A DNA stretch of 64,000 nucleotides. It comes from Phoronis australis. Its lineage: Eukaryota > Phoronida > Phoronidae. The notes under the pieces were generated by a model. It was not told the DNA's origin and did not search any database. It was given only the letters and a program-made list of their open reading frames with translations. Numbering within the stretch: position 1 is the stretch's first letter; every line of letters begins with the position of its first letter. The stretch lies in assembly GCA_002633005.1 (NCBI GenBank), contig NMRA01000051.1, forward strand, positions 196,478-260,477, in the 5' to 3' direction. A program made the translations under genes and the position numbers. Positions 35,316 to 48,849 of this stretch are shown piece after piece.

Positions 35316-38300
35316 CGTTCAGTGGAAATGTACAATGCAAATTCTTTTTTAAACATTGCAAGGCAGGGATATTTGCACTTTAATCTTTGTTTATAAATGT
35401 GGTACTTTCCGAGACAAAGAGCCATACTTTGTAAAACTGCTTCCACCTGAACACCAAACAGAACTGATTGTATAGACAGATCTAAACTATGTCCAACTGC
35501 ATCCTCGAGCCAGTTATTTACATTAGTCCAAAATTGCTGAGTAACGTTACAAGACCAGAACACATGGATAATAGATTCAATTTCATTTAGGCAAAAAGTG
35601 CACAGTGAGCTATCAATTTTGCCAATCTTTTATAAAAATTTATTACAGCCTATTATTCTATGAACCAGTCTAAACTGGTACCATCTCAGAGAAACATCTT
35701 TGGTGAATGAATAGATGTAAGAAAAAACATTGTTGCACCATTCTGCAGTATCCGGGAGATTTAATTTTTCACTCCAATTCATTTGACACTTTGTTTTTCC
35801 ACAATTCTGAGAGACAATAACGAGGTAAATTTTATTTACTCCTTTGACATCTCCCAAAATAACTTCAATGTATCGTGAACTACGCGGTAAAATTACTTGG
35901 TGCTTTCCCTATCTGAAATAACTCCAGCTAGCTTATAATGAGCTTCGTAGACCGTAAAATAAAGTTACTTGAGGGGTAAAGTCAAATTTCTGTATAAACT
36001 TCTCATAATTAAGGAAACAACCACCAGTATTAAGTAAGTCGTGTACATGAGTTATGCCTTTTTGATACCACCGTTCATAGAAAACAGGTTTGTTATCTAT
36101 CAGTATATTTGAATTAAACTATAGAGGCTGATAAATATCATCGTTTTCGGGAACAATCTGAATTCATAGACACATTGAAAGACCTCTTTCAAAAATACAT
36201 TAGAAGTCATTTGGGACATCTTTGTAAAATAGAAATCCCCGAACATTAAGTAATTCTTGGAAACTCTTGTTAACAGACCGTTTGCTAAAACTACCCATGG
36301 GCTTGTAGTACTTTGACAAAGTAGTCTACGAAACCAAGTTAGTTTAAGGGCTTTTATAAAAGTGATGACGTCAATCATTCTAGCTCTTCCAACATTGTAC
36401 TCTTGAGCCATAATCTTGCGACATACTTTTTCCGTTTTATCGTTCCATATGAAACAGTAGAACATTTTGTTCAGCTCTTTCAGAAAGGACTGTGAAGGGG
36501 ACGGGAGACTTGTAAAAAGATGAACGAGTTTTGGCATAATTATCGATTTCACAACTGTTATTCTTCCAAAAAGTGTCAAGTTTCTTTTTCCCCACATGTC
36601 TATTGCCTTCTCTATTTCACCAAGCTTGCTGTTAAAATTAATGTGGGGAATTTTATTTAAATCACTGGAGAATTGAATACCCAGTAAAGTGAATTCTGAT
36701 GTTGCCTATTTCAGTTTTACTTCACAGCACATTATTGATAGCTACCCTGCATAGAACCTATCCAAATACAATTTTTTTCCAGATTAGACTTTAGACCAAA
36801 ATATATTGCAAAATGGTTTAAAATGTGAAGTGTTTTCTTCAGAGACTGCTCCGAGCCATCTAAAGATATAACCGTATCATCTGCATATTGCATCAGTTTG
36901 TATTCTACCTATCCGACCTGGATGCCCTTAACGCTATTGTCTAGTCTAAAAAGCCAGCCCATAATCTCTGAACATAGAATAAAAAGGTATGGTGATAACG
37001 GATCACCTTGCCTGCAACCACGCCCTGTGTCGAAAAAGTTAGATGTGACACCGTTTTGTATAACACATTGGTTTGCCCCTCTGTTTAGTATATAAACCCA
37101 TTTTTTATTGAGTGGCCAAAATTAAAGAATTTTAAACTTTGTCAATACAAAACCAAGATAAGGAGTCAAACGCCTTTTCAAAGTCCGCCAGTACAAGTAA
37201 ACCCGGTTTAATAAACTGCTCAATATACTGCATCAAGTCATAACTCTGCCTTGTATTTTTTGGTATGAAACGCCCAGAGAGGAAACCCATTTGGTCACGG
37301 TGTATTAACTTTTGTATTACAGAACGAACTATTTGGCAAATACAAGACGACAAAAGTTTGTAACTGATATTCAAGAGAGAGATAGGCCTCCAATTTTTTA
37401 TATTAGTTCTCGGTTTATTCCCTTTGAGTATGATGGTAATAACTCCTTGGAGTTGGGAGTTTGGAAGGAAGCCTCTTCTGAAACTGTGATTGTACGCTTT
37501 AGTAAGATACTTCGCTAGGTCGAGTGACATATTCGCCCACGATTTCACTTCAAACGTTGTGAGTCTAGGGGTTCTTATTTGTATCATGAATTTAATATAT
37601 GAAGGGTTTGGGAGATACAAGCATAGACCAAAAATTGCCCCTAGGATAGTTCAAGTCACTCAAAAATCCATATCCGCCGGCCCCTTCACAGTAAACTCCA
37701 ATTTTCAAAATCATCCTTACAGTGTTTGGTTGATAGATGGGTGGACACAAAAAAGACTAGAGAACATTAAACATGGCCACTAGATGGGGCAAAATACGTA
37801 GAATCCATCCGAAAACAGGAACATGTCATCGTTTCGTTAATAGGAAATTATTTACCATATTTCACAAAATCCTTCAAGGATCTTCAGAGAAACAGAGGAA
37901 TTGGAAAAATGATCTTGCCCCACAACGTTCGCTGGATCTGTCTGAAAGTCGTGGTCTTCCGATTTCGACTACATATGAATTGACTTGCTGCATAGGCTTT
38001 AGGAGATACAACCATGGGCGTAGAAAACTGCCACTAGGAGGTGCCACAAGTCGTCGGAAAATCGTCAGCCGCCCTCTTATCAGTAGGAACATACACACGT
38101 ATGATAATTTCTACAATCACGCTTAGAGTGCTTTGGTTGACAGAGGGGCAGATTCGAAAACAATAAAAATTCCACTAGGTAGCGCAAAGTACCCCCAAAA
38201 CCATCCGAAAACAGGAGGATAGCCTCATATCACTAATAGATGCCGAACTGCCGAATATGAAAATCCTTTGAGGACCTCCGAAAGTAAACATAAAAAACTA

Positions 38301-41300
38301 AAAATCCTACTAGGGGGCACACCTGTAATCAGTTAGGTCCGAAATTTGTAATCTTCCGTTGTAAGCTCATCAAGGAGTTTAGGAAATACATCTACAGACG
38401 CTGGACAACGGACGCCGCAAGCCCAGGCAGAGATGACGGCAATTTTCACCCACATATAAATATATGGCGCATAACAAGGACGTCCCAACAACGTTTTTTG
38501 TCTTACGAGAGACGTGACATGCAAAAACGCCCAACGACATTTTTTGTTTTGTTAGTCAAAAGAGAAATTACGGGTGCCGCAAAATCCCATGAAAAGTCCC
38601 GATTTTTTTGAGAAATCAGACTAGTACATAATACATGTATGTCAATTTCTCCTTGTGTAAAAACACGACATTTTGAAAATGTGTCGGGATGGCAGGTTAA
38701 ATTAGAAAAGTTGGAAAACCTCCAAGAGCGGGACAATTGGCAAAAACAATATATGCTGCAGCGAAGTATTGGATTAAATTGCTTTACAGGAATAATAATG
38801 AATTGATTTCACGGTTATATGTAAATACTACAGCTAACACCATTGCGCAGAAGTCGAAACACCAGAGCAACATGAATAATCAGACCAGAACAACAACTGA
38901 AATATGTAGTAATGCATACAAGCACACACACACATGCATAAACACATTGGCACTTTTCCCTAAACACACCTGTTCGTAGGAACTTAACTTTTAATTTAGA
39001 ATTGCAAAACAAAGTATAAAAAGCCGGTATATCTTCCTTTTTTAAAATATTGTGAAAAATGATTTAAACACATTGTTGGAAAACTCCTAACATACAATTG
39101 ATAGGTTGAAGAAAGTGGCTCTAAGACTGGATTTGAAAAGATAATTGGCTAAGAGAAGCACACGCAAAGCAAATGTTGCACTTGGTCATCGCACTTACCT
39201 TGCACGTTTAAGTGGACTTCAGGTGATTTTAAATTGATATTCGTCGCATAGCATCTGTACGTGCCAGAGGTTTTTACTTGCAATGCTACATACAAAGAAA
39301 AATGTATTTTTATCGACATAGGCATAAATATAGATTAATACATGGCGAAGTCGTTATTCCCCGTATTCTAGAGCCCGAGTGGATTTTGGAGAATTATCGC
39401 CCGAGGGGGTAACGACTGAGAACATGACATTGTAATAATATTTTTATACCCCATACTGAACAAGAAACATTGCAATGAATTGATCTGCCTTTGTCGACTC
39501 GCCTCGGCTTTGTAACTACTTTCTATGTCAGAGGGCCGGGGTCGGAGGTTGTGACCTTTTAAGAAAAGCTGAGCTATTTTTGTCAAATAATGCTTTTACT
39601 CAAAACCAATTAAAAATTTAGACAAAAATAGAAATAAAATGAATCTATAAACTAAGGTTTAGCAACTATAATAGCTTACTACACATTTTATCACGCTAAG
39701 CTTCGACCGTGAAAATAGCGTCTGCTAAAATAGGTTACCGCTGATAACTTAGTGTAATGATCAAGTCAAAGGATCCCGACGACACGATACCCGCATTCAA
39801 ATTGGAGATCGGTGATTTACAAGTGAGAGAGCATGAGAGAACAATTTCAGTGAATTGAAATAAATTTTCTTTGAAATTATACGTCTTATTTTCATAGCGT
39901 AAAAATGTCAGTACAATGCCCTTTGTTGAACATGCGAGTATTCTATTTTCACGCTCGATGACGTCAGCCGCTGAGTGGTGTATTGGTGGGAGCGGGTTCG
40001 AAACCGGCCTCGGTTCCCGCCAAAATGTTATCTCGCTAGTGATATAATTAAATAGGTTATTACACGGTTGTAATGTCCATTCGTGGGTAATATTGTGGTA
40101 TAATATATAATTACAATTATTATTAATTTTTTAACAAATATTATTTCATAATACCTTGAAGGAATATATTTTACAGAAAAATAATTTAGTGTGTGACATT
40201 TATAAGGAAAATTTTACTACAGCCTTTCCTGAAAAACACACAAACCCTTATGTTAAATAATCTAAATTGTAATTAAAATCCATATTTAGTAACTAAATCA
40301 GTAGAGAACTTTTTTCTGGCACCAAGGGAGGTTTGAAGGTGCCATTTATGCAAAAAAGCTTTTGTTGCAATTTGTTCTAGGTTGGGCCCTCTGGAGCCCT
40401 AGGATCACTGGACTATAAACTTTTTTATGTGATTGTGCTATGGCCCTGATACAAAAATTCCCACTGATTTGACCTCTTAATTTTTATGGGCATTCAAAGA
40501 TTTACGAAGAAAATACACGTTTTTTTGCAAACAGAAAACAGCAATTATTCAAAAAACAAATAGATTACACGCATATAGAGAAAATTCAAAATGAGATTAA
40601 GAAGTGATACACAAGGATTCCGAAGAAAAACTGATACAACTAATTTCGCTGCATCCATCATCGTTTTTTGCTTGAAAGTCAACTTTTATTCAAGGTATGA
40701 TTATGTGTCAGAACATATGCATGAATTGTGTTTTGATCCATGCTTTAAAACTACTTACTTCCTCCTTTAGGTTTTGTAAAAGCAACAAAATGTGAAAATC
40801 TTAATTTATTTACAGAAATGGGTAACATTTGGATGATGAAGTGTGAAACTTACTCGAATCCTTGTGCCTCAAAGCTCCATATTTTTATCATTATGCTTGT
40901 CATGGTAATCAGTCGCCATGGTAACAATTATGCCTTTCCACTTTCATATTAGCATGATTTAGGTTCTGCCAGCACTGCAGAAACATTGTTAAGTACATTC
41001 TATTTTGGTAAAATGACAAGAATCAGACTGAAAAGACTTGATATATTTTATGTAATAACTGTCAGGACATGTGATCAGTTTTCAAAATGCTAAAATCGTC
41101 ACTGGTGGGGCAGCACAGGCTAGAATTATTCGAAAACGGCATCTGCCATCGTTTACTGGATAGAAATATTTTGGTGAAATTGCATAAAACTTCAAAAAGC
41201 AATCTAGTTATAGAAACTGCCACCAGTGGGCCAGTAGCAGCGGGATTATCTAAAAAATTGAAGTCGTCACCATAGAAATATATTTGCAAAAAATATTGAA

Positions 41301-44300
41301 ACCCCTTTATGGGTTTCACGAGAAACAGCTGCATACAAACCCTGTAGAGTACGCGGTGGTATGTCTTTTCTATCGGTGATTGCTAGGAAACAAACAAAAA
41401 GATCAATTTTCCTTGTTTATTTTTTAGCCAGATCTCAGAGTGATGGAAAATATTATTTGAAATCACCAGCACCCCGCAAACTGATCCCTACAGCACCTCA
41501 AAATGACTTAAAATCAAATATACAAAATTGGCTAAAGATTTGACACTCCAATGAAGGTTAACAGAAATCCAATTGAAAATGCAAGAACTAGCTTCTTATA
41601 GAGAAATTCAATGTTTACATAAACTCAGGAATATGTGTTCTGTCCTCTTCTTTTAAGCCGCTTGAAAACTACTTTTCTCACTGATTCCTTTTGAACCAAA
41701 AATGGGCTGTTTTAGGCCAAAATATTCAAGACGTCCCAAAATTTTTGAAATAAACACTTTGAACATATCTACCAGGGTGTATGAACACACATTTTTTAAG
41801 ATCTTTAAGTGACCGTAGAGTTGACCTTTTGGTGCTCTCGTGGAATGACGGTTAACCATTAAAAATTTTATGACATCAAACCCTTCACATGATGGTCATA
41901 AATGCTAGAATTCAGTTACCAACAGTTTTGGTGTGATATTTTAAAAATTTCTTCTTCGACTTGTGGACTTTTAATTAATGAGGCAAAAATAAAAACTGAA
42001 TTATTGTGACGTCACCTTCTCGGCTTCACTCGTCGAAGACGCCGGTGCGGGAGGGTCAAGTTCGTACGGCTACAAACACGCAAAGTCTGCGTGGAAGTGT
42101 TCAGGAATAAACAAATACTCAAAGATAATATTCTGCCTGATTATACACACATATCCGAAAACACCTATATTCCGGGTATTACAGCCTAAAGAATTTTCTA
42201 GCCATCTGTGTTTAATGGTATTGTCTCTTTGGGAAGCACCTAATATTGGTCATTGTTCACTAGCAATTAATACAACTGGATTTTTAAAAGAACAAATCTC
42301 GAAAACACAGTTTAGCATCCCTGTAACATTTTCATCAACTTTCGATTTCTATCTTCAGTTCTTATATTGGACATATATACATGAAGCTTAGTGCGAAAGT
42401 TGTTGAATATTCATAGTGTCACCTGTTAGATTAAAGAGGACAGTGCACATGTTGTTGCCATCCATGGATCCACTACCAACACTCCTTCCTGAGGTAGTCC
42501 CAAGCTGATGGAAATCGTTTGTGTTGTCCTGCAATCAATAACGCAGATTTTCAATCGTCAGGTACTGTGTACGTAAAACACAGTAAAACACAAGAAGAAG
42601 CAAAATGATACATTTTAACAAAGACGACATGTATTAGTGCATTAACTCGATTTCCCTCTAACAGGGCAGATACTCCTGTGACCTAACAACCAGATTTGAT
42701 TGAATATAAAAGGATACTAAACTACAATACATATACTATTCATCACAAGGGTGCAGTTGGCAAGCAAGGCGATCTAATTAAGTTGTTTTGGATTGTAGAT
42801 AACGGTTTTCTAACATGTATGTGGACAGGTCTACAAACAACCTGTCCATGTACCTATAAGCCAACTACAACACCTTGTTCATGCCTTCCTGGACAGCATT
42901 TTGCAGTCAGGTAGTAAACACTACGCAAATTTACGTTACCACACACTAGTAGGTCTGTTCGGAACTATCCGCGTTCTCAGTATTGTCATCTGCTTATCAC
43001 CCACTTGGCAGTTATATGCACCCATCTGTTAAGCAATCGGCCAATACCAATCTGATATCGTGTACCCATTAGGTACTCACTTGCAACGTATGTATTTGCT
43101 CTGTAATACCCATCTGTTACCTAAACGCTCACTGATGTTTCGTGATACCCCGTTCCCATCTAGTACGTACCCCCACCCTTGCGCGTGAAACCCAGGCAGT
43201 CAAAAGCAACAGGCGGTGGTGCAAGACACAGAGCCTCAACAACGCCAGCCAGAACTGATCGGCCCCATCTTCAGCATCAAAACCGATCGCAGTTAGATAA
43301 TAAGGCCGGCGCTGTGGTTACTAGCACCCCTGTTATACATGTAAGCTCCCGCCCGAGATGATGAGTGCTACAAATGCCAACTCTTACGTCACTTTGGGTA
43401 ATGCTGTCACGCAAACTTAATCTATGTAGGATATCTGGAGGGGACCCTGTCTGGAGTACATGGGAAAATGCGGTTTGGCTGCGTACGAGGTGGTTCGTAG
43501 GCAAGAACACAAGAGATGAGTCTTGACTAGTATATTTAATACTGTCAACGAATGATGAGAACAACTCTCAATGCGGAGAAACAACTCATACTATTGAAGC
43601 TACTGATAATACTGAAGCTACTGATACTACTACTGAAGATATAAGTGAAAGTGATATATATATAGAGAGACCAGAGAAACACGAATTAATCAATCAATTA
43701 CATGAACAAATAAAGGATGCACTATGCTGACAAATAAACAGTTCTAGGAATAGGAAGTATTACTCATCTTCTGCATGCGGAGAAATTGGTAGCAAACAAC
43801 AGTAAGTGATGTAATACGATATGACTAAACTAAATGAAGCAAAAACATCATAACACATTCTGCGACATAGGAGAACAACTATTCTCCGGGCATGAATGTG
43901 AGTGCATTTCTTGTTTCCCTTGGTTACAACACCAGTCAGATGAAATCTTGGCTGCTTTACATAGAAATTAGTAATAAACTTGCAACCTTTAAGACTGGGT
44001 CTGGTGCAAATGTCTCTGTAATCTTTTACGACATATTCAGCGGTCTCGGTATAAAAAACTTGAGCGCCCAGTTAGGCAGATGAACTGCAAAATGAAAAAC
44101 TCTATCTCCAGCAAAAAGCTCACATTGGCTCAACTGAAGCCCATGGCATTACCGCAAACTACCCCGTACTCTTCACAGTTATTACGCCCAGTGGTGCACG
44201 GGCATTATCACTGTTCCAAGGCCGTGCGAATCTGTGTAGACTTGACCAAATTAAAAGAAAGCGTACTCCGACAGCAACGGATGTATTACCAGCTGCAGTC

Positions 44301-47300
44301 AGTCGGTGGATCACATTCTTGGTCAGCTCACCGGCACTAAGATAATTAGCAACTTGGTTGTCAATAGTGGGTTCTGGCAAATGGAACCTCATGAGACCTC
44401 AACACGAATCAAAACACTTATCATGCCGTTTGGATTCTACCATTTCAACCGGCTGTCATTGGACTTTTCTAAAGCGAACGAGGTCTTTCAGAAACGCATT
44501 GTAGATCTTCTTGAAGGCCTAGGTGGCATTGTTTGCCATGTCAGGTAATAGGCAGTGACTTGTTGTTCTTTAGAGGACATTCGTACCTTATTATTACCTC
44601 TCTCGGTTTGTAGAGGTCGTAAGACAGTCGCCTTCAATGTCAGCCGATATAACAAACACGCACGAAGTCTATATTCCGTCGCCAGGCCATGGCCCGCAAT
44701 ATGTCTCGTTTGAGTTTAAACGATTTGCGAAGGAGCACGGTTTGAGCAAGGAACTAACACCCCAAGGTACACCGAAAGCTATGTTGAAGTTGAGCGTGCA
44801 GTTGAAACAGTAAAACGTCTGTTACTTAAAGAAGACCTGACCCGTGCTGAGGGCTATTGGCATATCGCTCTACGCCGCTGGCTAACGGATTCAGTCCAGC
44901 AGAACTATCGTTCGGTCGTATGATTAATTTTTCAGAAAGTCCGTAATGTTGAAAACGATATGGCCTACCTAAGATGTACGGCAAAAAGAGAATCAATAAT
45001 GAAACTACGCATGGAGGACAATTTCAAGAAACTTCGCCTTGACAGACCGCTCAAACATCTGCCAAAGGGAGATGGAGTGTGTTTGATCTACATGAGAGAA
45101 ACCACGGCACGGTCACAAGCAACGTGCATACACCGAGGTCGTACATAATGCGCAACCGCAACAGAAGCGCGTGACGAAACCACCGGGACTTGGGGCAGTA
45201 CGTGACACGGAGCGGGCGGGTGTCGAAACCACAAGTAAAACTGACCCTATAGGTATGTTAGGAAGTGTTATTATTAATGATCTGTTCTCAGTATATATAA
45301 GTATGTTGAAAAACTCCATTTTATTGGTCCGTGAGTTGTGGGGGTGCGGAAAGCTATATCCCCCAGAATTTTCGGGGGTACACTTGATCTCCTTCCCCCC
45401 TTCCTACGTCAGCTGGCTAAGACGATCAGGGTCATCTTCAAGCTGACTTTCATTTTTTCGATGAATTGTTTTGATATCGTAAAATCAATTTAAAAAATCA
45501 TTGTCTCATTACATACTGTGAATGTCATCCGATTTATCAAATTTCATAGCGAAAATCATCGATGCTTTATCGACAGTCGATTTCACTTGATCACGGTGGT
45601 TTTCTCTGTATTCTTGATAAACGATTTCTATATCTGAACATTCGATTTGTTTTTGTTTTCATTTTTATAGCTTGAATGCTGTAGTTGTGAAATTATCCCC
45701 TCGAATCGAAAAATCAAATATTGGCGGGCATTTGTCCACAACTAGTTACACAAAGTTGCCCGAGAGAAGGAGACAGTCTTCGAGGGTAAAAAATTATATT
45801 TGCGGACAGGGAATAATGTACGGGAGCATGGTTGATCCGTGAGCAGGCAAAGGAGAGACGCGGGAATGTGCCTGAGCGTGGCCCGGAATAAACGCCACAA
45901 GATGAGAGAATTATATGCGCCGGCAGGCCCGAGCCGCGCCCAAAATAAACACGTGTCGTGCGTAACTTGCAGACATATATCTAATCTCGGTCTTAATCGC
46001 AGCACTGAAAAAAGTGGGGTCTAATGCACCCTCAACCCTCCCTGTGGTGCACCGCGTATGTGCGGCGTAGCACCGAAAAAATTAGTGGGGGGCTATAGCA
46101 GAACAGATGAAGCATAAATGAAAACCCCGCTAGCAGTGTGGCATTTGGGCATGTTGGTGGTCCAAGTTTACCGTTTCCTTCCCGCCCAGCCCGTTTCAGC
46201 AAGATTTTAAAATGAGGTTAGATGTCCTGAGAACGTCCATGTTGTGATACGCCTTTATTGTGGACTATTCTAGGTCCAAAATTTGAGATTCAGTGTCATA
46301 CGAATGTAGTGACAATTAGAAGGTCAATTAAAAAATTATTAATCAAACTCTTTTCATTATGAAGAATATGAGTTCATATTCAAAGAACAAATTTCACTTA
46401 TAATTTTATTTTATATGAATCTCGTTTTGTAAAGGTTTCATTAAAAATGAAGCCAAAAAGCGTTTTTTATGTACCGCACTGCGTGTGCACTTTTAATGCA
46501 CCTAAATTCTTGAGTTACTTCAAAGTCAATTCTAAAAGCACCAGAACACTCAGTCGAACTTGAATGTTATTTCCCATTTGAAAACACAGAAAATCATTTC
46601 CAGGAAACCTTTTTACAGAGGTACTCTCCTGAGACCAAGTTTTAGGACGCACGTAATTGTTTTTCATGTTGTAAAGTTTGAGAACACCATGCATCATCAC
46701 CGGTAAAAACTTTTAGAATTAAGGCAGTAGATACCATACAACAACCTTACTTGTCTTTTTTCGAAATAGATGTTGAACTTTGCACATTGTGTAGCCCTGA
46801 CAGTGCACTCAAAGGTGATGTTTTCGTATTTCCACTTGGCGATCTCAGCTTTTTGCTCCTTTCCTTTTTCTTTCAGGAGTACTGGAAAAATTAGAATCTA
46901 CACATGCAAAAACACGTGAAAGAAAATTGATAAGTCACTTGAAACACTCGCGGCGTTATCTAAATTCATGTATGTATCTATATTCTTGTTTATGTACGTA
47001 TGCGCAGTCGAGCATGTATGCCTGTTTGTGTATGAACGCGTGTTTGTGGATTGTGTGTGTTTGCGTGTGTGCGTGTGTCCTTCGATTACTGTACATGAAT
47101 AATGCTTTCGTATTTTCAATAAATGTGTGAAAAACACTGAAGGGACCTTATAATGAGTGACCAGCAAAGACCTGTTTGCCTTTATCTGCAGAAGTTGACG
47201 CATGTCAGAAGTATTGTGGCACTTAGGGATTTCACTCATTTATCTCGATTAACTCACAAAACGTTGCAGTTTGTAAGATATCGCTTTCTGTATGTAGAAC

Positions 47301-48786
47301 TGAAGAATTTGTTGTAATGTCACCATCAGACATAGGTACGAGTAATATCAATGAATATGGTTATTATGACAAGTGGTGAATCGTATGAACATTGGAAAAT
47401 GTCCAAAATTAAAGTTGTATTGTTACGTTCTCGTGACCCGGCAGCGTCGCTTGCTTCCTAAATTACAAGATGTTCTCATATGTGTCACAGTGGTGTTTTA
47501 AAATCGTTAAACGTAACGGGTGCAACAGATCGAATCTACCGAATAACAAAACGACAGCTCAAGAAAGCGGCCAACGTTTTAAAAAAATTGGACTTCGGTT
47601 TTCTTGGAAACCACGAGCTTTATCAACAGGACATTAACATACAGACGTCAAATATGATCTTGGAAAACGATTACTTGACATTAAAAAACATCTGTATTTG
47701 AATACCAATGCATTTACTAGTTGAATTTTATAGATTTGAACTGTCGGGAAGGCCTGCTGCACCTGGAAATTTCCACTTAAAGTGTATTAGCATCTCTTTA
47801 AACTGGACTGATTTGTTGGTATAGATTAGATATAAACATGAAATATTACTAAGAGACTTAGAGCTACAAAAACATAAAATCATAGCTGTAACTTGAAGAG
47901 ATTTTGTCGCCAGCTACGTTAATGAGCGCCAAACATCACTGAGTTGAAGTCACTAATTGCAAAACAATTGATTTGTATAAAGTTTGTGGCGTTGAGCAGC
48001 TCCTTGAGTTTTGTGTAAAATCGGTGACATGACGCCTCGTGCATATGTGGCCATATGGACCTCGGAAAGCAATGTTGCGCTCGACCTTTGGGCTAGGACA
48101 GTATTGCTCTTCCGTTTTCCAAATAACCTGACATCACTCTAGGAATAGAGACTGAGAAGTTGGGCAATCAAAATCACCATAAAGTAAATATATTGTAATA
48201 CTTACTACGAGGAGGTTTCTTGCACACATATTTCTGTTTGGTTGCGACTTCCACTTCCTGATAGCTGAAACTGGTATAATTCTCTGCCACAATTGTCAAA
48301 GCCGTGGATTTGTCTAAGCCAATCTTCTCTTTCGCATCGTCAAGCCACGACAATTTAGATGAATTCGATTTATTTGCGAAATAAGCTGTGTTTCCTCCCA
48401 ATCTGACCAGCCCGGTTAGGTATCTCTGTCCACGTTGCCTTTCAAATAACACAATAGGAGAATTAGGACTTATACCAACCTTGGAACAACAATGTACCTA
48501 CACAAATCCACAATTCGCACATTAAGGTACATAACTTAAGAAATTGCTTATGATGTATTCTGTAGAGTGTAGGTTTGTAGCATTCCTTTAGTTGTATTAA
48601 AATTAAGGTTATTTGATGCATTTATTGCCAGTACTTAATCTATTGAATTCATACGTAAATCTTGCAATTTTATGCAAAATACTAAATAATAAATACCATC
48701 TTCTATTTTTCACCTTGAAATACACATTTCAACGTGCAGAAAGATACTCGTTTAAGAACCCTTTGGCGATTCATACACGCACACAC

Positions 48787-48849
<63 letters not shown>

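Noticed and set aside
39970-40025. Functional tRNA gene
   Set aside because: The B box is good but box spacing is too short and no cloverleaf can be formed.
42008-42016. CRE-like TGACGTCA sites (also near 36365 and 39960)
   Set aside because: Isolated 8-mers inside introns, no promoter context.
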